Of a stretch of 10,706 bases of DNA, positions 1 to 7,238 are shown piece by piece. The first letter of the stretch is position 1. Each line of letters opens with the position of its first letter. This DNA comes from DASXTB01 sp036505615 (GTDB lineage Bacteria; Acidobacteriota; UBA6911; JACQSX01). Both the position numbers and the translations under genes were made by a program. The notes under the pieces were generated by a model. The model did not search any database. It had not been told where the DNA came from and saw only the letters and a program-made list of their open reading frames with translations. The stretch lies in contig DASXTB010000172.1 in the NCBI GenBank assembly GCA_036505615.1, positions 1 to 10,706 of the forward strand, written 5' to 3'.

Positions 1-1001
1 CAAATACCCTGAGTAAACGCGGAAAAAGGCAAGCTGACCCACGAAGGGATCGGTCATGATCTTGAAACCAGCGCCGAAAATGGGGCTTGATCATCGGCAG
101 AACGCTCCACTTCCTTGCCTTTTTCGTCCACTCCTTTAACTGGCGGAATATCCACGTGAGATGGAAGGTAGGCCACAATACCGTCGAGAAGCTGCTGCAC
201 GCCTTTGTTCTTGAAGGCCGAACCACAGATCACGGGCGTGAACTTCAGGGCGATGGTGCCTTTGCGGATGGCTGCATTGATTTCTTCCCTGGTAATCTCC
301 TGGCCGCCCAGATATTTCTCCAGCAGGTGATCGTCGGCTTCAGCCAACTGTTCGATCATTTGGTCGCGCAGCGCTTTCGCTTCCGCCTTGTATGCTTCGG
401 GGATCTCAGTAACTTGGAACTCTGCCCCCAGAGTCTCATCGAGAAAAACAATGGCCTTCTGCTCGATTAAATCGATCACTCCCTGAAATGTCTCCGACTT
501 ACCGAGCGGCGCCTGGATGGGCACGGGGCGGGCGCTCAGTTTCTTGCGCATCATGTCCATCACCCGTCGAAAGTCGGCGCCGGGGCGATCCATTTTATTT
601 ACGAAGGCGATCCTGGGAACGCCGTATTTGTCGGCTTGACGCCACACCGTCTCCGACTGGGGCTCTACTCCGCCCACGGCGCAAAAAACAGCAATTGCTC
701 CATCCAGCACCCGCAGCGAGCGCTCTACCTCAGCCGTGAAATCGACGTGGCCGGGCGTATCAATAATATTAATGCGGTGATCTGCCCACTCACAGGTGGT
801 CGCCGCCGAGGTGATAGTGATTCCCCGTTCCTGCTCCTGTTCCATCCAGTCCATGGTGGCCGTTCCCTCATGGACTTCTCCCAGTTTGTGGGTTTTTCCC
901 GTGTAGTAGAGAATGCGCTCAGTCGTCGTCGTCTTGCCCGCATCAATGTGGGCCATGATTCCGATGTTGCGCGTTCTTTCCAAAGGTAGTTGCCTCGGCA
1001 C
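1..1001 (-). CDS. fusA: Elongation factor G, N-terminal part (runs off window; apparent frameshift)
   Basis: EF-G is the cytosolic GTPase that drives ribosomal translocation. The GTPase motifs are all present: AHIDAGKT (residues 17-24), the GITIT switch I region (60-64), DTPGH (81-85), NKMD (135-138) and GSAFKNKG (260-267). The start is GTG at 1001, with AAGGAG nine bases upstream overlapping the rpsG stop; the protein then begins MPRQLPLERTRNIGIMAHID, as expected for EF-G. The uninterrupted frame gives 315 residues and stops at 54. From 66 leftwards a different frame continues with FKIMTDPFVGQLAFFRVYSG, a classic EF-G domain II sequence, so one base is missing near 65-68, next to a short A run. 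The gene is the third of rpsL-rpsG-fusA, 13 bp after rpsG. The C-terminal part lies outside the window. Identity is certain; whether the frameshift is real is not. Confidence 0.96.
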
Positions 1002-1014
1002 GCCTCAAAACTCC

Positions 1015-1485
1015 TTACCATCTGAAATGGGCGAAAGCCTTGTTGGCTTCCGCCATTTTGTGCACATCATCTCGTTTCTTTACCGCAGCCCCGCGGTTGC
1101 TGGCCGCATCCAACAGCTCTGCCGCAAGACGCTCCTGCATAGTCTTTTCGCCGCGAACGCGGGCATAAGTCACCAGCCAGCGGATGCCCAAAGACGTGCG
1201 CCGATGAGGGTTGACTTCGACGGGGACCTGGTAGGTCGAACCACCCACCCGGCGCGATTTGACCTCCAACAGCGGCTTGACATTGTCGAGTGCCTTCTTG
1301 AAAACCTTCAAGGGGTCGTCCTTGCTCTTTTCCTTCACAATATCCAGAGCACTGTAAAAAATACCCTCGGCCGTGCTCTTTTTGCCTCGCAACATGACGC
1401 CATTAATGAACTTTGTCACTAGCTCACTGTTATAGACAGGATCGGGCAAAACTTCCCTCTTGGGGATTTCTCTCCTTCTTGGCAT
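1015..1485 (-). CDS. rpsG: 30S ribosomal protein S7
   Basis: S7 is the primary 16S rRNA-binding protein of the 30S head and lines the E site. The product is 156 residues, the usual bacterial length. It starts MPRRREIPKREVLPDPVYNS and contains the conserved KFINGVMLRGKKSTAE segment (residues 25-40) and the GGSTYQVPVEV rRNA-binding stretch (about 81-91), ending KAFAHFRW. The ATG at 1485 follows an AGGGG Shine-Dalgarno-like run. It lies 34 bp downstream of rpsL and 13 bp upstream of fusA, the standard str operon order. In E. coli S7 represses its own operon through the rpsL-rpsG spacer; the 34-bp spacer here is shorter than that target, so the same mechanism is not evident. Confidence 0.98.
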   Translation of the reverse strand: MPRRREIPKREVLPDPVYNSELVTKFINGVMLRGKKSTAEGIFYSALDIVKEKSKDDPLKVFKKALDNVKPLLEVKSRRVGGSTYQVPVEVNPHRRTSLGIRWLVTYARVRGEKTMQERLAAELLDAASNRGAAVKKRDDVHKMAEANKAFAHFRW

Positions 1486-1519
1486 TACAGACCCCTGATT
1501 GTGATTTAGCTACGGGCTT

Positions 1520-1894
1520 TCAGGCTTTGGGCCTTTTGGCGCCGTATTTGCTGCGGCCGTTCTTGCGATCCTGGACACCGACGGAGTCAAGCGTTCCACG
1601 AACCACGTGGTAGCGAACTCCCGGCAGGTCCTTCACACGGCCTCCCCGGATAAGAACGATGGAGTGTTCTTGAAGATTGTGGCCAATGCCCGGAATGTAC
1701 GTCGTTACTTCAATCCCGTTTGTCAATCGCACACGAGCCACTTTACGAAGTGCAGAGTTTGGCTTTTTCGGTGTTTGGGTATACACCCGAACGCAGACCC
1801 CCCGCTTTTGGGGGCACGCTTGCAACGCCGGACTCTTGGTCTTGACACTCTCCCTTTTCCGTCCTTTCCGGACCAGCTGATTGAAAGTTGGCAA
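1520..1894 (-). CDS. rpsL: 30S ribosomal protein S12 (TTG start)
   Basis: S12 sits at the decoding centre of the 30S subunit. The product is 124 residues, standard for the family, starting (M)PTFNQLVRKGR. The start is a TTG at 1894, preceded at seven bases by a perfect AAGGAG (1902-1907). The frame stays open upstream to 2116, but that extension crosses the promoter and two terminator-like hairpins and matches no S12 N-terminus. Key residues visible: TPKKPNS (41-47), including Lys43 and Lys44, and GGRVKDLPGVRYH (84-96), including Lys88, Asp89 (the RimO methylthiolation site in E. coli) and Pro91. No classical streptomycin-resistance substitution is present at 43, 88 or 91. It is the first gene of the str operon and diverges from waaA. 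Confidence 0.97.
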   Translation of the reverse strand: MPTFNQLVRKGRKRESVKTKSPALQACPQKRGVCVRVYTQTPKKPNSALRKVARVRLTNGIEVTTYIPGIGHNLQEHSIVLIRGGRVKDLPGVRYHVVRGTLDSVGVQDRKNGRSKYGAKRPKA

Positions 1895-1907
1895 TCGCCG
1901 TCTCCTT

Positions 1908-1941
1908 AAAAATAAAGCCAGCGCTTCTCTCTGGCTGGCTT
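1908..1941 (-). terminator. Second terminator-like hairpin directly before the rpsL ribosome binding site
   Basis: On the minus strand AAGCCAGC (1934-1941) pairs with GCTGGCTT (1915-1922) across an 11-base loop. It is followed by TATTTTT (1908-1914) and then immediately by the rpsL Shine-Dalgarno AAGGAG (1902-1907). The stem plus T tract has the form of an intrinsic terminator. Its contact with the ribosome binding site means it could instead affect translation initiation. The role is inferred from position only. Confidence 0.55.
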
Positions 1942-1955
1942 CAAACGCCCAAAAC

Positions 1956-1983
1956 AAAAAATGATGCCGAAGCATCATTTTTT
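1956..1983 (-). terminator. Intrinsic terminator-like hairpin in the rpsL leader
   Basis: A perfect 12-bp inverted repeat (1956-1967 with 1972-1983) encloses a four-base loop. Read as minus-strand RNA it is a GAUGC stem closed by a C(UUCG)G tetraloop, followed by a run of U. It lies between the predicted rpsL transcription start (near 2023) and the rpsL start codon, so it is placed to attenuate the str operon. The palindrome would also stop plus-strand transcripts. Function as an attenuator is inferred. Confidence 0.7.
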
Positions 1984-2029
1984 GATTCGCTTCTACTATC
2001 AAATATCCAGAGCTGTGAAGAACCCTACG

Positions 2030-2058
2030 ACTATAAAGCTCGCTCGGCACACTGTCAA
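2030..2058 (-). promoter_or_regulatory. Sigma-70-type promoter for rpsL-rpsG-fusA
   Basis: On the minus strand a perfect TTGACA -35 box (2053-2058) is followed after exactly 17 bases by TATAGT (2030-2035), five of six to the -10 consensus. Transcription would start near 2023 and give a leader of about 130 nt before the rpsL TTG codon. A weaker alternative, TTGCAA (2111-2116) with a 16-base spacer to TAAACT (2089-2094), lies upstream on the same strand. Confidence 0.75.
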
Positions 2059-2126
2059 GAATTTCGTTGCTGTGTCCCGAAACCAAAGAGTTTAACATTC
2101 TTCCAGTGGATTGCAACAGACTTTTG

Positions 2127-2132
2127 TATACT
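2127..2132 (+). promoter_or_regulatory. Candidate -10 box of the waaA promoter
   Basis: TATACT matches the sigma-70 -10 consensus at five of six positions and lies 10 bp before the waaA ATG (2142). No good -35 hexamer stands 16-18 bp upstream. If used, transcription would start at about 2139-2141, leaving essentially no 5' leader. Confidence 0.4.
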
Positions 2133-2141
2133 TTAGCGTCT

Positions 2142-3482
2142 ATGTTGCTGCGGTGGTTCTACAATGTTGCCTTAACGCTCTTTTTCCTCTTTTACTCCCC
2201 CCTATTTTTCTTCCAAATGATTCGCCACCGTAAGACTACCGCTTCCTTAAAGCAGCGCCTCGGCTTTCTTCCGCGCCTGCCGCGGTTCCCGAAGCTTCGC
2301 GCGTGGGTTCACGCCGTTTCAGTGGGGGAACTGCTGGCCATCCACCCCTTGATTCAGAAATTGAGTGAAGAGAACTTATCCCTGGTGATATCCACCACGA
2401 CCGCAGCCGGAAATCATGTAGCCCGGGAAAGATACGCGGACTTGGCGGAAGCGATTGTCTTCTTCCCATTTGATTTTAGCTTCTGCGTGAAGCGAAGTCT
2501 CGAAGCCATCCGGCCGGACTTTTTTTTGATGGTAGAAACTGAAATTTGGCCGAACTTTATCTGGAATTGCGCCCGGCGCCGAATTCCAACTGTGATGGTC
2601 AACGGCCGCATTTCCGATCATTCGTTTCCTCGCTATTTGCTGATACGCCGTCTTTTGACGCCCGCGCTGCGACAGGTGCATCGTTTCTGCATGCAAACCA
2701 CGGAGGATGCGCGCCGTCTGATTCAACTGGGCGCGGACCCAGCCCGGATTCGAGTCACAGGAAATCTGAAATATGACATTGAGCCGCTGCGCCGCCCCAG
2801 GAGACTTAACCAGTTAATTCGGGAGTTGCTCGGAGCAGGTTCCAAGGTTCCTCTGCTTGTGGCCGGGAGCACTGCCTCAGGCGAAGAGAAGATTCTGCTC
2901 GATGTCCTGCGCGAGATCAGAAAACAGCGGGTCGCTTTGAAGATGGTCATTGCGCCGCGCCACCCGGAGCGCTTTCGGGAAGTGGCTGACCTGCTTCAAC
3001 GGGAAGAGTTTACGTTCATCAGGCGCTCGTTCTTCTCGGATTCTGATTTGATTCATCCCCTCAGGACTGAAGTGACCTACGATATTTTCTTACTCGACTC
3101 GATCGGTGAGTTGACCGGGGTTTACGAAGCAGCGACAGCAGTTTTTGTCGGAAAGAGTCTGGTTCCGGGCGGGGGCCAGAACATTCTCGAGCCTGCTTAC
3201 TTCGGCAAACCGATCCTCTTTGGGCCCTACATGGACAACTTCAGGGAAATTGCGGAGACCTTTCTGCAGCAGGAAGCAGCCATTCAGGTGATCGATGGGC
3301 CGGAACTGGCACAACATCTGCTAGAGCTGCTCCGCAATCGTGAGCTGCGAGCGGCCATGAGTCAACGAGCAAGCAAGATCGTTTCCGACAACCGTGGCGC
3401 CGCTCACAACACCATGCACGAGATACGGGAATTGGTGGATCGTCAACAATCGTCCGCCATTCGTGGCCGGACCGATGAGTAG
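2142..3482 (+). CDS. waaA: 3-deoxy-D-manno-octulosonic acid (Kdo) transferase
   Basis: WaaA (KdtA, GT30, GT-B fold) transfers Kdo from CMP-Kdo to the lipid A precursor at the cytoplasmic face of the inner membrane. The product is 446 residues, slightly longer than the usual 420-430. It opens with a hydrophobic membrane anchor (about residues 4-26), then HAVSVGE (57-63), whose Glu63 matches the family's catalytic glutamate. VETEIWPN (131-138), GNLKYD (207-212), APRHPERF (271-278) and GGGQNILEPAYFGKP (343-357, nucleotide-sugar side) follow. The ATG at 2142 gives a typical N-terminus with the anchor at once; the frame is open from 2067, but the extra 25 residues look non-coding. No Shine-Dalgarno is visible. 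It diverges from rpsL and heads the LPS cluster. Whether it adds one or two Kdo residues cannot be read from sequence. Confidence 0.95.
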   Translation: MLLRWFYNVALTLFFLFYSPLFFFQMIRHRKTTASLKQRLGFLPRLPRFPKLRAWVHAVSVGELLAIHPLIQKLSEENLSLVISTTTAAGNHVARERYADLAEAIVFFPFDFSFCVKRSLEAIRPDFFLMVETEIWPNFIWNCARRRIPTVMVNGRISDHSFPRYLLIRRLLTPALRQVHRFCMQTTEDARRLIQLGADPARIRVTGNLKYDIEPLRRPRRLNQLIRELLGAGSKVPLLVAGSTASGEEKILLDVLREIRKQRVALKMVIAPRHPERFREVADLLQREEFTFIRRSFFSDSDLIHPLRTEVTYDIFLLDSIGELTGVYEAATAVFVGKSLVPGGGQNILEPAYFGKPILFGPYMDNFREIAETFLQQEAAIQVIDGPELAQHLLELLRNRELRAAMSQRASKIVSDNRGAAHNTMHEIRELVDRQQSSAIRGRTDE

Positions 3483-3492
3483 TTGCCTTTGT

Positions 3493-3520
3493 AGCTATCA
3501 GCCATCGGCAGTCAGCTATC
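3493..3520 (+). repeat. Heptamer tandem repeat (four imperfect units) after waaA
   Basis: Four consecutive 7-base units follow the pattern RGCNRTC: AGCTATC, AGCCATC, GGCAGTC, AGCTATC, where units one and four are identical. They start 10 bp after the waaA stop codon. The same 7-base period is seen at 8301-8349 and inside rnpB. Confidence 0.75.
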
Positions 3521-3531
3521 GGGAAAGCCAA

Positions 3532-3588
3532 CCAGGGGTTCGCAAAAAGCGTTCACCCCTGGCTAAGTTCCCGCCGCGCCTCCGGCGC
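3532..3588. repeat. Two consecutive hairpins between waaA and lpxK
   Basis: CCAGGGGT (3532-3539) pairs perfectly with ACCCCTGG (3555-3562), and an inner CGC/GCG pairing can extend the stem. A second small stem, GCGCC (3576-3580) with GGCGC (3584-3588) around a TCC loop, follows. The second stem is trailed by a pyrimidine-rich stretch rather than a clean T tract. They may act as a weak terminator or processing site for waaA mRNA, or be a dispersed intergenic repeat. Confidence 0.5.
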
Positions 3589-3622
3589 TCCCTTTGTCTT
3601 ACAGTATTCTGTGCCAGCTAGA

Positions 3623-4687
3623 ATGGCGTTTTCCCCCATCTCCATGGAGCTTCCTCATCCCTCCGCCAAATGGTTGTTACTGCCGCTGGCGTGGCTTTAT
3701 CGCCTGGCGTTGTCCGTGCGCAGTCTGTACTTTAAGAGCGTCCACCCCCCTGAAAAGCTGGGGCGTCCCACCATCAAGGTAGGTAACATTATAGTCGGAG
3801 GAACCGGGAAAACTCCGTTTGTCATCTATCTGGCAAAGCTCCTGAAAAGGCGAAACCTTCAGCCTGTTGTGCTGACGCGAGGCTATGGTCGCCGCAGCTC
3901 CGGGTTGATAAAGGTAACCGGCCAGGGCGGCTCCCACTCCAACGCTGTTCTCACGGGCGACGAACCCCAACTCATCTCGCAGCAAGTACGTTGTCCTGTC
4001 TACGTCTGTGAAGACCGGCGGGTGGGAGCAGAGGCGGCGCTGCAGGAATACCCTTATGCTACTTTCGTTTTGGACGATGCATACCAACAACTGGGGATAC
4101 ACTCCGACGTAAGTTTCCTACTCATCGACGCTACCAACCCTTTTGACAACGGATATCTCCTGCCAGCGGGAAAGCTTCGGGAGCCGCTTCACGAAATCCG
4201 CCGCGCTGACGCTTTCGTAGTCACACGAGCTGATCACCCCTTCGATCAGGATTGGCTGGTAGAAACTCTGAAGAAGCACAATCATGCGGCGCCGCTCTTT
4301 TTTGCTTACAATGAAGCTGTTGGCCTACAGGAAGTTCCCAATGGAGCCTGGTCCCCGATGGCCGAGTTTAGGGGCAAATCCGTCATGATGATGTGCGCTA
4401 TCGGCAATCCCGCTATTTTCCAATCCGACATAGCCCACCATCAGATGTTGATTCGACACCGTTTACTTTTCCCGGATCACCATTTCTATGCCCAGTCGGA
4501 CATCGATCGCGCTTTGCATGAGGCGGCAGAACAGGCCGCAGACGTTATCGTCACTACGGAAAAAGACGCGGTAAAACTAGAAGGCCTGAAGATTCCTCCG
4601 AAGACAATTTATGCTCTTGGAATTGAGACGCGAGTCGATGAGGAAGAAAGCTTCCTGGAGTTCTTGCGGATTTTTCTGGATATCTGA
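3623..4687 (+). CDS. lpxK: Tetraacyldisaccharide 4'-kinase (lipid A 4'-kinase)
   Basis: LpxK phosphorylates the 4' position of the lipid A disaccharide at the inner membrane, the step before Kdo addition. With the ATG at 3623 the product is 354 residues. An amphipathic/hydrophobic N-terminus (about 17-36) precedes the P-loop VGGTGKTP (58-65). RGYGR (86-90), GDEP (112-115), LPAGKLREP (180-188), FPDHHFY (283-289) and TTEKDAVKL (311-319) follow in family order. One oddity is DDAYQQ (151-156) where the family normally has DDG-aromatic/Leu-QH. Start choice is uncertain: GTG at 3611 and ATG at 3644 are in frame and none has a clear Shine-Dalgarno. It follows waaA after a repeat-bearing gap and lies 6 bp before waaF, so it probably shares a transcript with waaF. 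Confidence 0.93.
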   Translation: MAFSPISMELPHPSAKWLLLPLAWLYRLALSVRSLYFKSVHPPEKLGRPTIKVGNIIVGGTGKTPFVIYLAKLLKRRNLQPVVLTRGYGRRSSGLIKVTGQGGSHSNAVLTGDEPQLISQQVRCPVYVCEDRRVGAEAALQEYPYATFVLDDAYQQLGIHSDVSFLLIDATNPFDNGYLLPAGKLREPLHEIRRADAFVVTRADHPFDQDWLVETLKKHNHAAPLFFAYNEAVGLQEVPNGAWSPMAEFRGKSVMMMCAIGNPAIFQSDIAHHQMLIRHRLLFPDHHFYAQSDIDRALHEAAEQAADVIVTTEKDAVKLEGLKIPPKTIYALGIETRVDEEESFLEFLRIFLDI

Positions 4688-4693
4688 GATTTT

Positions 4694-5749
4694 ATGGATT
4701 CAATCCTAATCCGCGCTCCCAACTGGATCGGCGACTGCATCATAAGCCTTCCCGTGGTCAAAGAGATACGCAGGCTTTACCCCGATGCCAGGCTGGCCAT
4801 CCTAGCCAGAGCTTGGGTCTCGGACATCTATCGTGCCGGCGCGGCAGCGGATGAAGTAATTTCGATTGATCCGAATGACGATGACAGGACTGGCGGGATG
4901 CTCAGGCTCTGTCGAAACTTGAGTCGAAGGAACTTCGACTGCACCCTGCTTTTACCCAACGCTTTCAGAAGTGCGGTAATTGCCTGGCTATCGCGCATTC
5001 CCCTGCGCATCGGCTACAATACCGACCATCGCGGATTCCTTCTCACTTGTTCCCTTCCGGTGCGTCGTGAGGCGCTTACCCTGCATCAAAGCTTTTACTA
5101 CCTGGATCTGCTCACGCAGTCGGGGCTCAGCCCGGTGCAATACATTGGAAATGGCTGCTACAAACCGGATGTCCGCCTTCGGCTCGGTGGAGAGGACACA
5201 AAACAGGCCGTGGACATTCTGGAGAGACTCGGCGTCTCGCTTCTCAGGCCGGTCATAGGCATCAATCCTGGAGCTTTTTACGGTCCGGCCAAACGCTGGT
5301 TTCCGGAACGCTATGCCGCGGTGGCCGACTATCTCGTGACTCGATGGAACGCGCAGATATTGATTCTCGGTTCGGCTGGGGAAAGCAAAATAGCCAGAGA
5401 AATTCAAGTCAGCATGAAGCACGCGCCCGTCATTCTGACGGGCAGCACCACGCTTCGAGAATTGATGGGGCTAATTGAGCACTGTGATCTCTTTATCAGC
5501 AACGATTCGGGACCGATGCACCTTGCGGCGGCGCTGCAACGACCGCTGATCGCGCTCTTCGGCTCTACCGATGAACGCGCCACCGGGCCTCTGACCCCTG
5601 GGGCCTATGTGATACACAAGCAAGTGGAGTGCACACCCTGTTTTTTGCGCACCTGCCCCATTGATCTGCGTTGCTTTAAAAAAATCGAAGTACAGGAAGT
5701 GTGTAAGCTGGCGGATGATATTCTGCAGGCGGAGGGAGGAGGGCATTGA
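4694..5749 (+). CDS. waaF: ADP-heptose--LPS heptosyltransferase II
   Basis: This GT9 enzyme adds the second L-glycero-D-manno-heptose of the LPS inner core using ADP-heptose, at the cytoplasmic side of the inner membrane. The product is 351 residues, a normal length. Motifs: RAPNWIGDCIISLP (7-20, acceptor-side loop with Asp14), INPGAFYGPAKRWF (190-203, donor-binding lysine region), SNDSGPMHLAAA (269-280) and GSTDERATGP (290-299). A C-terminal cysteine cluster has C-x2-C-x4-C-x5-C spacing (313-327). The NPGAFYGPAKRW form favours WaaF over WaaC; the second GT9 gene of the cluster has WaaC features. It begins 6 bp after lpxK, and its TGA overlaps the TTG start of rfaE1. Confidence 0.92.
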   Translation: MDSILIRAPNWIGDCIISLPVVKEIRRLYPDARLAILARAWVSDIYRAGAAADEVISIDPNDDDRTGGMLRLCRNLSRRNFDCTLLLPNAFRSAVIAWLSRIPLRIGYNTDHRGFLLTCSLPVRREALTLHQSFYYLDLLTQSGLSPVQYIGNGCYKPDVRLRLGGEDTKQAVDILERLGVSLLRPVIGINPGAFYGPAKRWFPERYAAVADYLVTRWNAQILILGSAGESKIAREIQVSMKHAPVILTGSTTLRELMGLIEHCDLFISNDSGPMHLAAALQRPLIALFGSTDERATGPLTPGAYVIHKQVECTPCFLRTCPIDLRCFKKIEVQEVCKLADDILQAEGGGH

Positions 5750-6732
5750 AAGACAGATTGCTCCAGGTGATAGACAGCTTCCCTCAAAAAACTATTCTCG
5801 TTTTCGGTGACCTCATCCTGGACCAGTTTCTATTTGGTGAAATTTCCCGTATTTCGCGAGAAGCTCCGGTGCTGATTCTTAAGTATCGTGAGACGAGGTC
5901 GGCAGCAGGAGGAGGCGCCAACGCGGCCAACAATGCAGCTACGCTGGGAGCGAAAGTGATTACAGTAGGCGCCGTCGGTTCGGATAAACCGGGAAAGCAG
6001 CTTGCCGAAATGCTGCCTCCAGGGGCCGCAGTAATTACCGAGGAGCAATACTCAACGCCCACTAAGGTCAGGATTCTTGGCGGCTCCAGCCATTCGCCAA
6101 GGCAACAGATCGTTCGGCTGGATTATGAAAGCTCGCTCGAGGCACTGCCTCGAGTCCGTGAGCGACTTGCTTCCTTGGTCCGATCCGTTATCGAGAAGGT
6201 TGATGGCGTCGTAGTCTCCGATTACGGCGTCGGCACGGTTGACCGATCTGTGAAGGAGATCATCACCGATTCGGCGGGCAAGCGGCACATTCCCGTTATT
6301 GTCGACTCTCGCTTCTCATTATTGGACTACCGAGGTGCGACGGCGCTAACTCCCAATATTTCGGAAGTCGAAGAAGCGCTTCACACCAGGATAGGACAGG
6401 ATGAAAAGCGCATCGAAGCGATTGGTAAGGAGCTCCGCCAGCGTTGTGACTTGGAGGCTCTCCTGATCACTCGGGGACGCTTTGGCATGACCTTAGTGGA
6501 AGAGAAAGATCGGGTGACGCACATCCCCATTTATGGCTCCGATGAGGTGGCCGACGTCACTGGAGCCGGAGACACGGTCATCGCCGCATTCACTACAGCG
6601 CTGGCGGCTGGCGCTACGTTCTTTGAGGCTGCCATGCTGGCCAACTATGCTGCCGGGTTGGTGGTGATGAAACACGGCACAGCGACCGTCTCTCCTGACG
6701 AGTTGAAAAGTGCAGTGGCGGCAGAACAATGA
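5746..6732 (+). CDS. rfaE1: D-glycero-beta-D-manno-heptose-7-phosphate kinase (stand-alone HldE N-terminal half)
   Basis: This cytosolic PfkB/ribokinase-family enzyme phosphorylates C1 of D-glycero-D-manno-heptose 7-phosphate on the way to ADP-heptose. The 328 residues match the kinase half of HldE. Motifs: GDLILDQFLFGEISRIS (21-37), the PfkB signature region GGGANAANNAATLGA (55-69), TPTKVRI (104-110), TPN (202-204) and DVTGAGDT (270-277), whose Asp276 would be the catalytic base. The start is a TTG at 5746 within a TTGA overlap with the waaF stop, directly behind a purine-rich GGAGGGAGGAGGG run that is a very strong ribosome binding site. The end overlaps rfaE2 as ATGA. The strong Shine-Dalgarno suggests efficient re-initiation after waaF. 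Confidence 0.94.
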   Translation: MKDRLLQVIDSFPQKTILVFGDLILDQFLFGEISRISREAPVLILKYRETRSAAGGGANAANNAATLGAKVITVGAVGSDKPGKQLAEMLPPGAAVITEEQYSTPTKVRILGGSSHSPRQQIVRLDYESSLEALPRVRERLASLVRSVIEKVDGVVVSDYGVGTVDRSVKEIITDSAGKRHIPVIVDSRFSLLDYRGATALTPNISEVEEALHTRIGQDEKRIEAIGKELRQRCDLEALLITRGRFGMTLVEEKDRVTHIPIYGSDEVADVTGAGDTVIAAFTTALAAGATFFEAAMLANYAAGLVVMKHGTATVSPDELKSAVAAEQ

Positions 6733-7238
6733 ATCAATACAAGATTCTTTCTCTTGAGAAACTAAGCCGGCGCTGCGTCAAGCTCAAAGAGGAGGGAAAG
6801 AAGATCGTCCTCGCCAATGGGTGTTTCGACCTGATTCATGTAGGACACGTGCGATATCTTGAGGGAGCGGCAGCGCTGGGAAATGTCCTGATTGTGGCAA
6901 TCAATTCTGACAAGAGCGTTCGAAGTTTGAAGGGACCCGGCCGTCCATTTCTTTCCCAATCGGGTCGTGCCGCCATGGTCGCCGGTTTTGAGTGCGTCGA
7001 TTTTGTAATTGTCTTTTCTCAGCCCACCGTCGAGAACGTGCTGCGGTCTATCCAGCCGGATGTTCACGCCAAGGGAACCGATTACACTGAAGAAACCGTG
7101 CCAGAACGCGATCTGGTGAAGGCATATGGAGGGCTTACCATGATTGTGGGTGACCCCAAGGACCACTCCACACGTGATTTAATTCGGAAGATTCAGGACA
7201 ATGAGGCCCTAAAAGGCGCAGGCAGAAAGAGACAATGA
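6729..7238 (+). CDS. rfaE2: D-glycero-beta-D-manno-heptose 1-phosphate adenylyltransferase (stand-alone HldE C-terminal half)
   Basis: This nucleotidyltransferase-fold enzyme couples AMP from ATP to D-glycero-D-manno-heptose 1-phosphate, making ADP-heptose. The 169 residues match the adenylyltransferase half of HldE. Motifs: NGCFDLIHVGHVRYL (30-44) with the HxGH catalytic signature (His37, His40), NSDKSVRSLKGPGRP (59-73), KGTDYTEETVPE (115-126) and a terminal HSTRDLIRKI (146-155), the divergent counterpart of the usual STT-type motif. The ATG overlaps the rfaE1 stop (ATGA, 6729-6732), and its own stop overlaps the waaC ATG in the same way (7235-7238). This implies translational coupling of the two HldE activities, which are fused in E. 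coli. Confidence 0.94.
   Translation: MNQYKILSLEKLSRRCVKLKEEGKKIVLANGCFDLIHVGHVRYLEGAAALGNVLIVAINSDKSVRSLKGPGRPFLSQSGRAAMVAGFECVDFVIVFSQPTVENVLRSIQPDVHAKGTDYTEETVPERDLVKAYGGLTMIVGDPKDHSTRDLIRKIQDNEALKGAGRKRQ

Noticed and set aside
54..75. Programmed ribosomal frameshift in fusA
   Set aside because: No slippery heptamer with a downstream structure is evident, EF-G is not known to use one, and a missing base beside a homopolymer is simpler.
913..1422. 169-codon plus-strand open frame over rpsG/fusA
   Set aside because: It is a shadow of the ribosomal genes on the opposite strand with no domain or start signal.
1895..2116. In-frame 74-residue N-terminal extension of S12
   Set aside because: It crosses the predicted promoter and both hairpins, has no S12 homology, and a TTG with a perfect AAGGAG at the right spacing gives the standard 124-residue protein.
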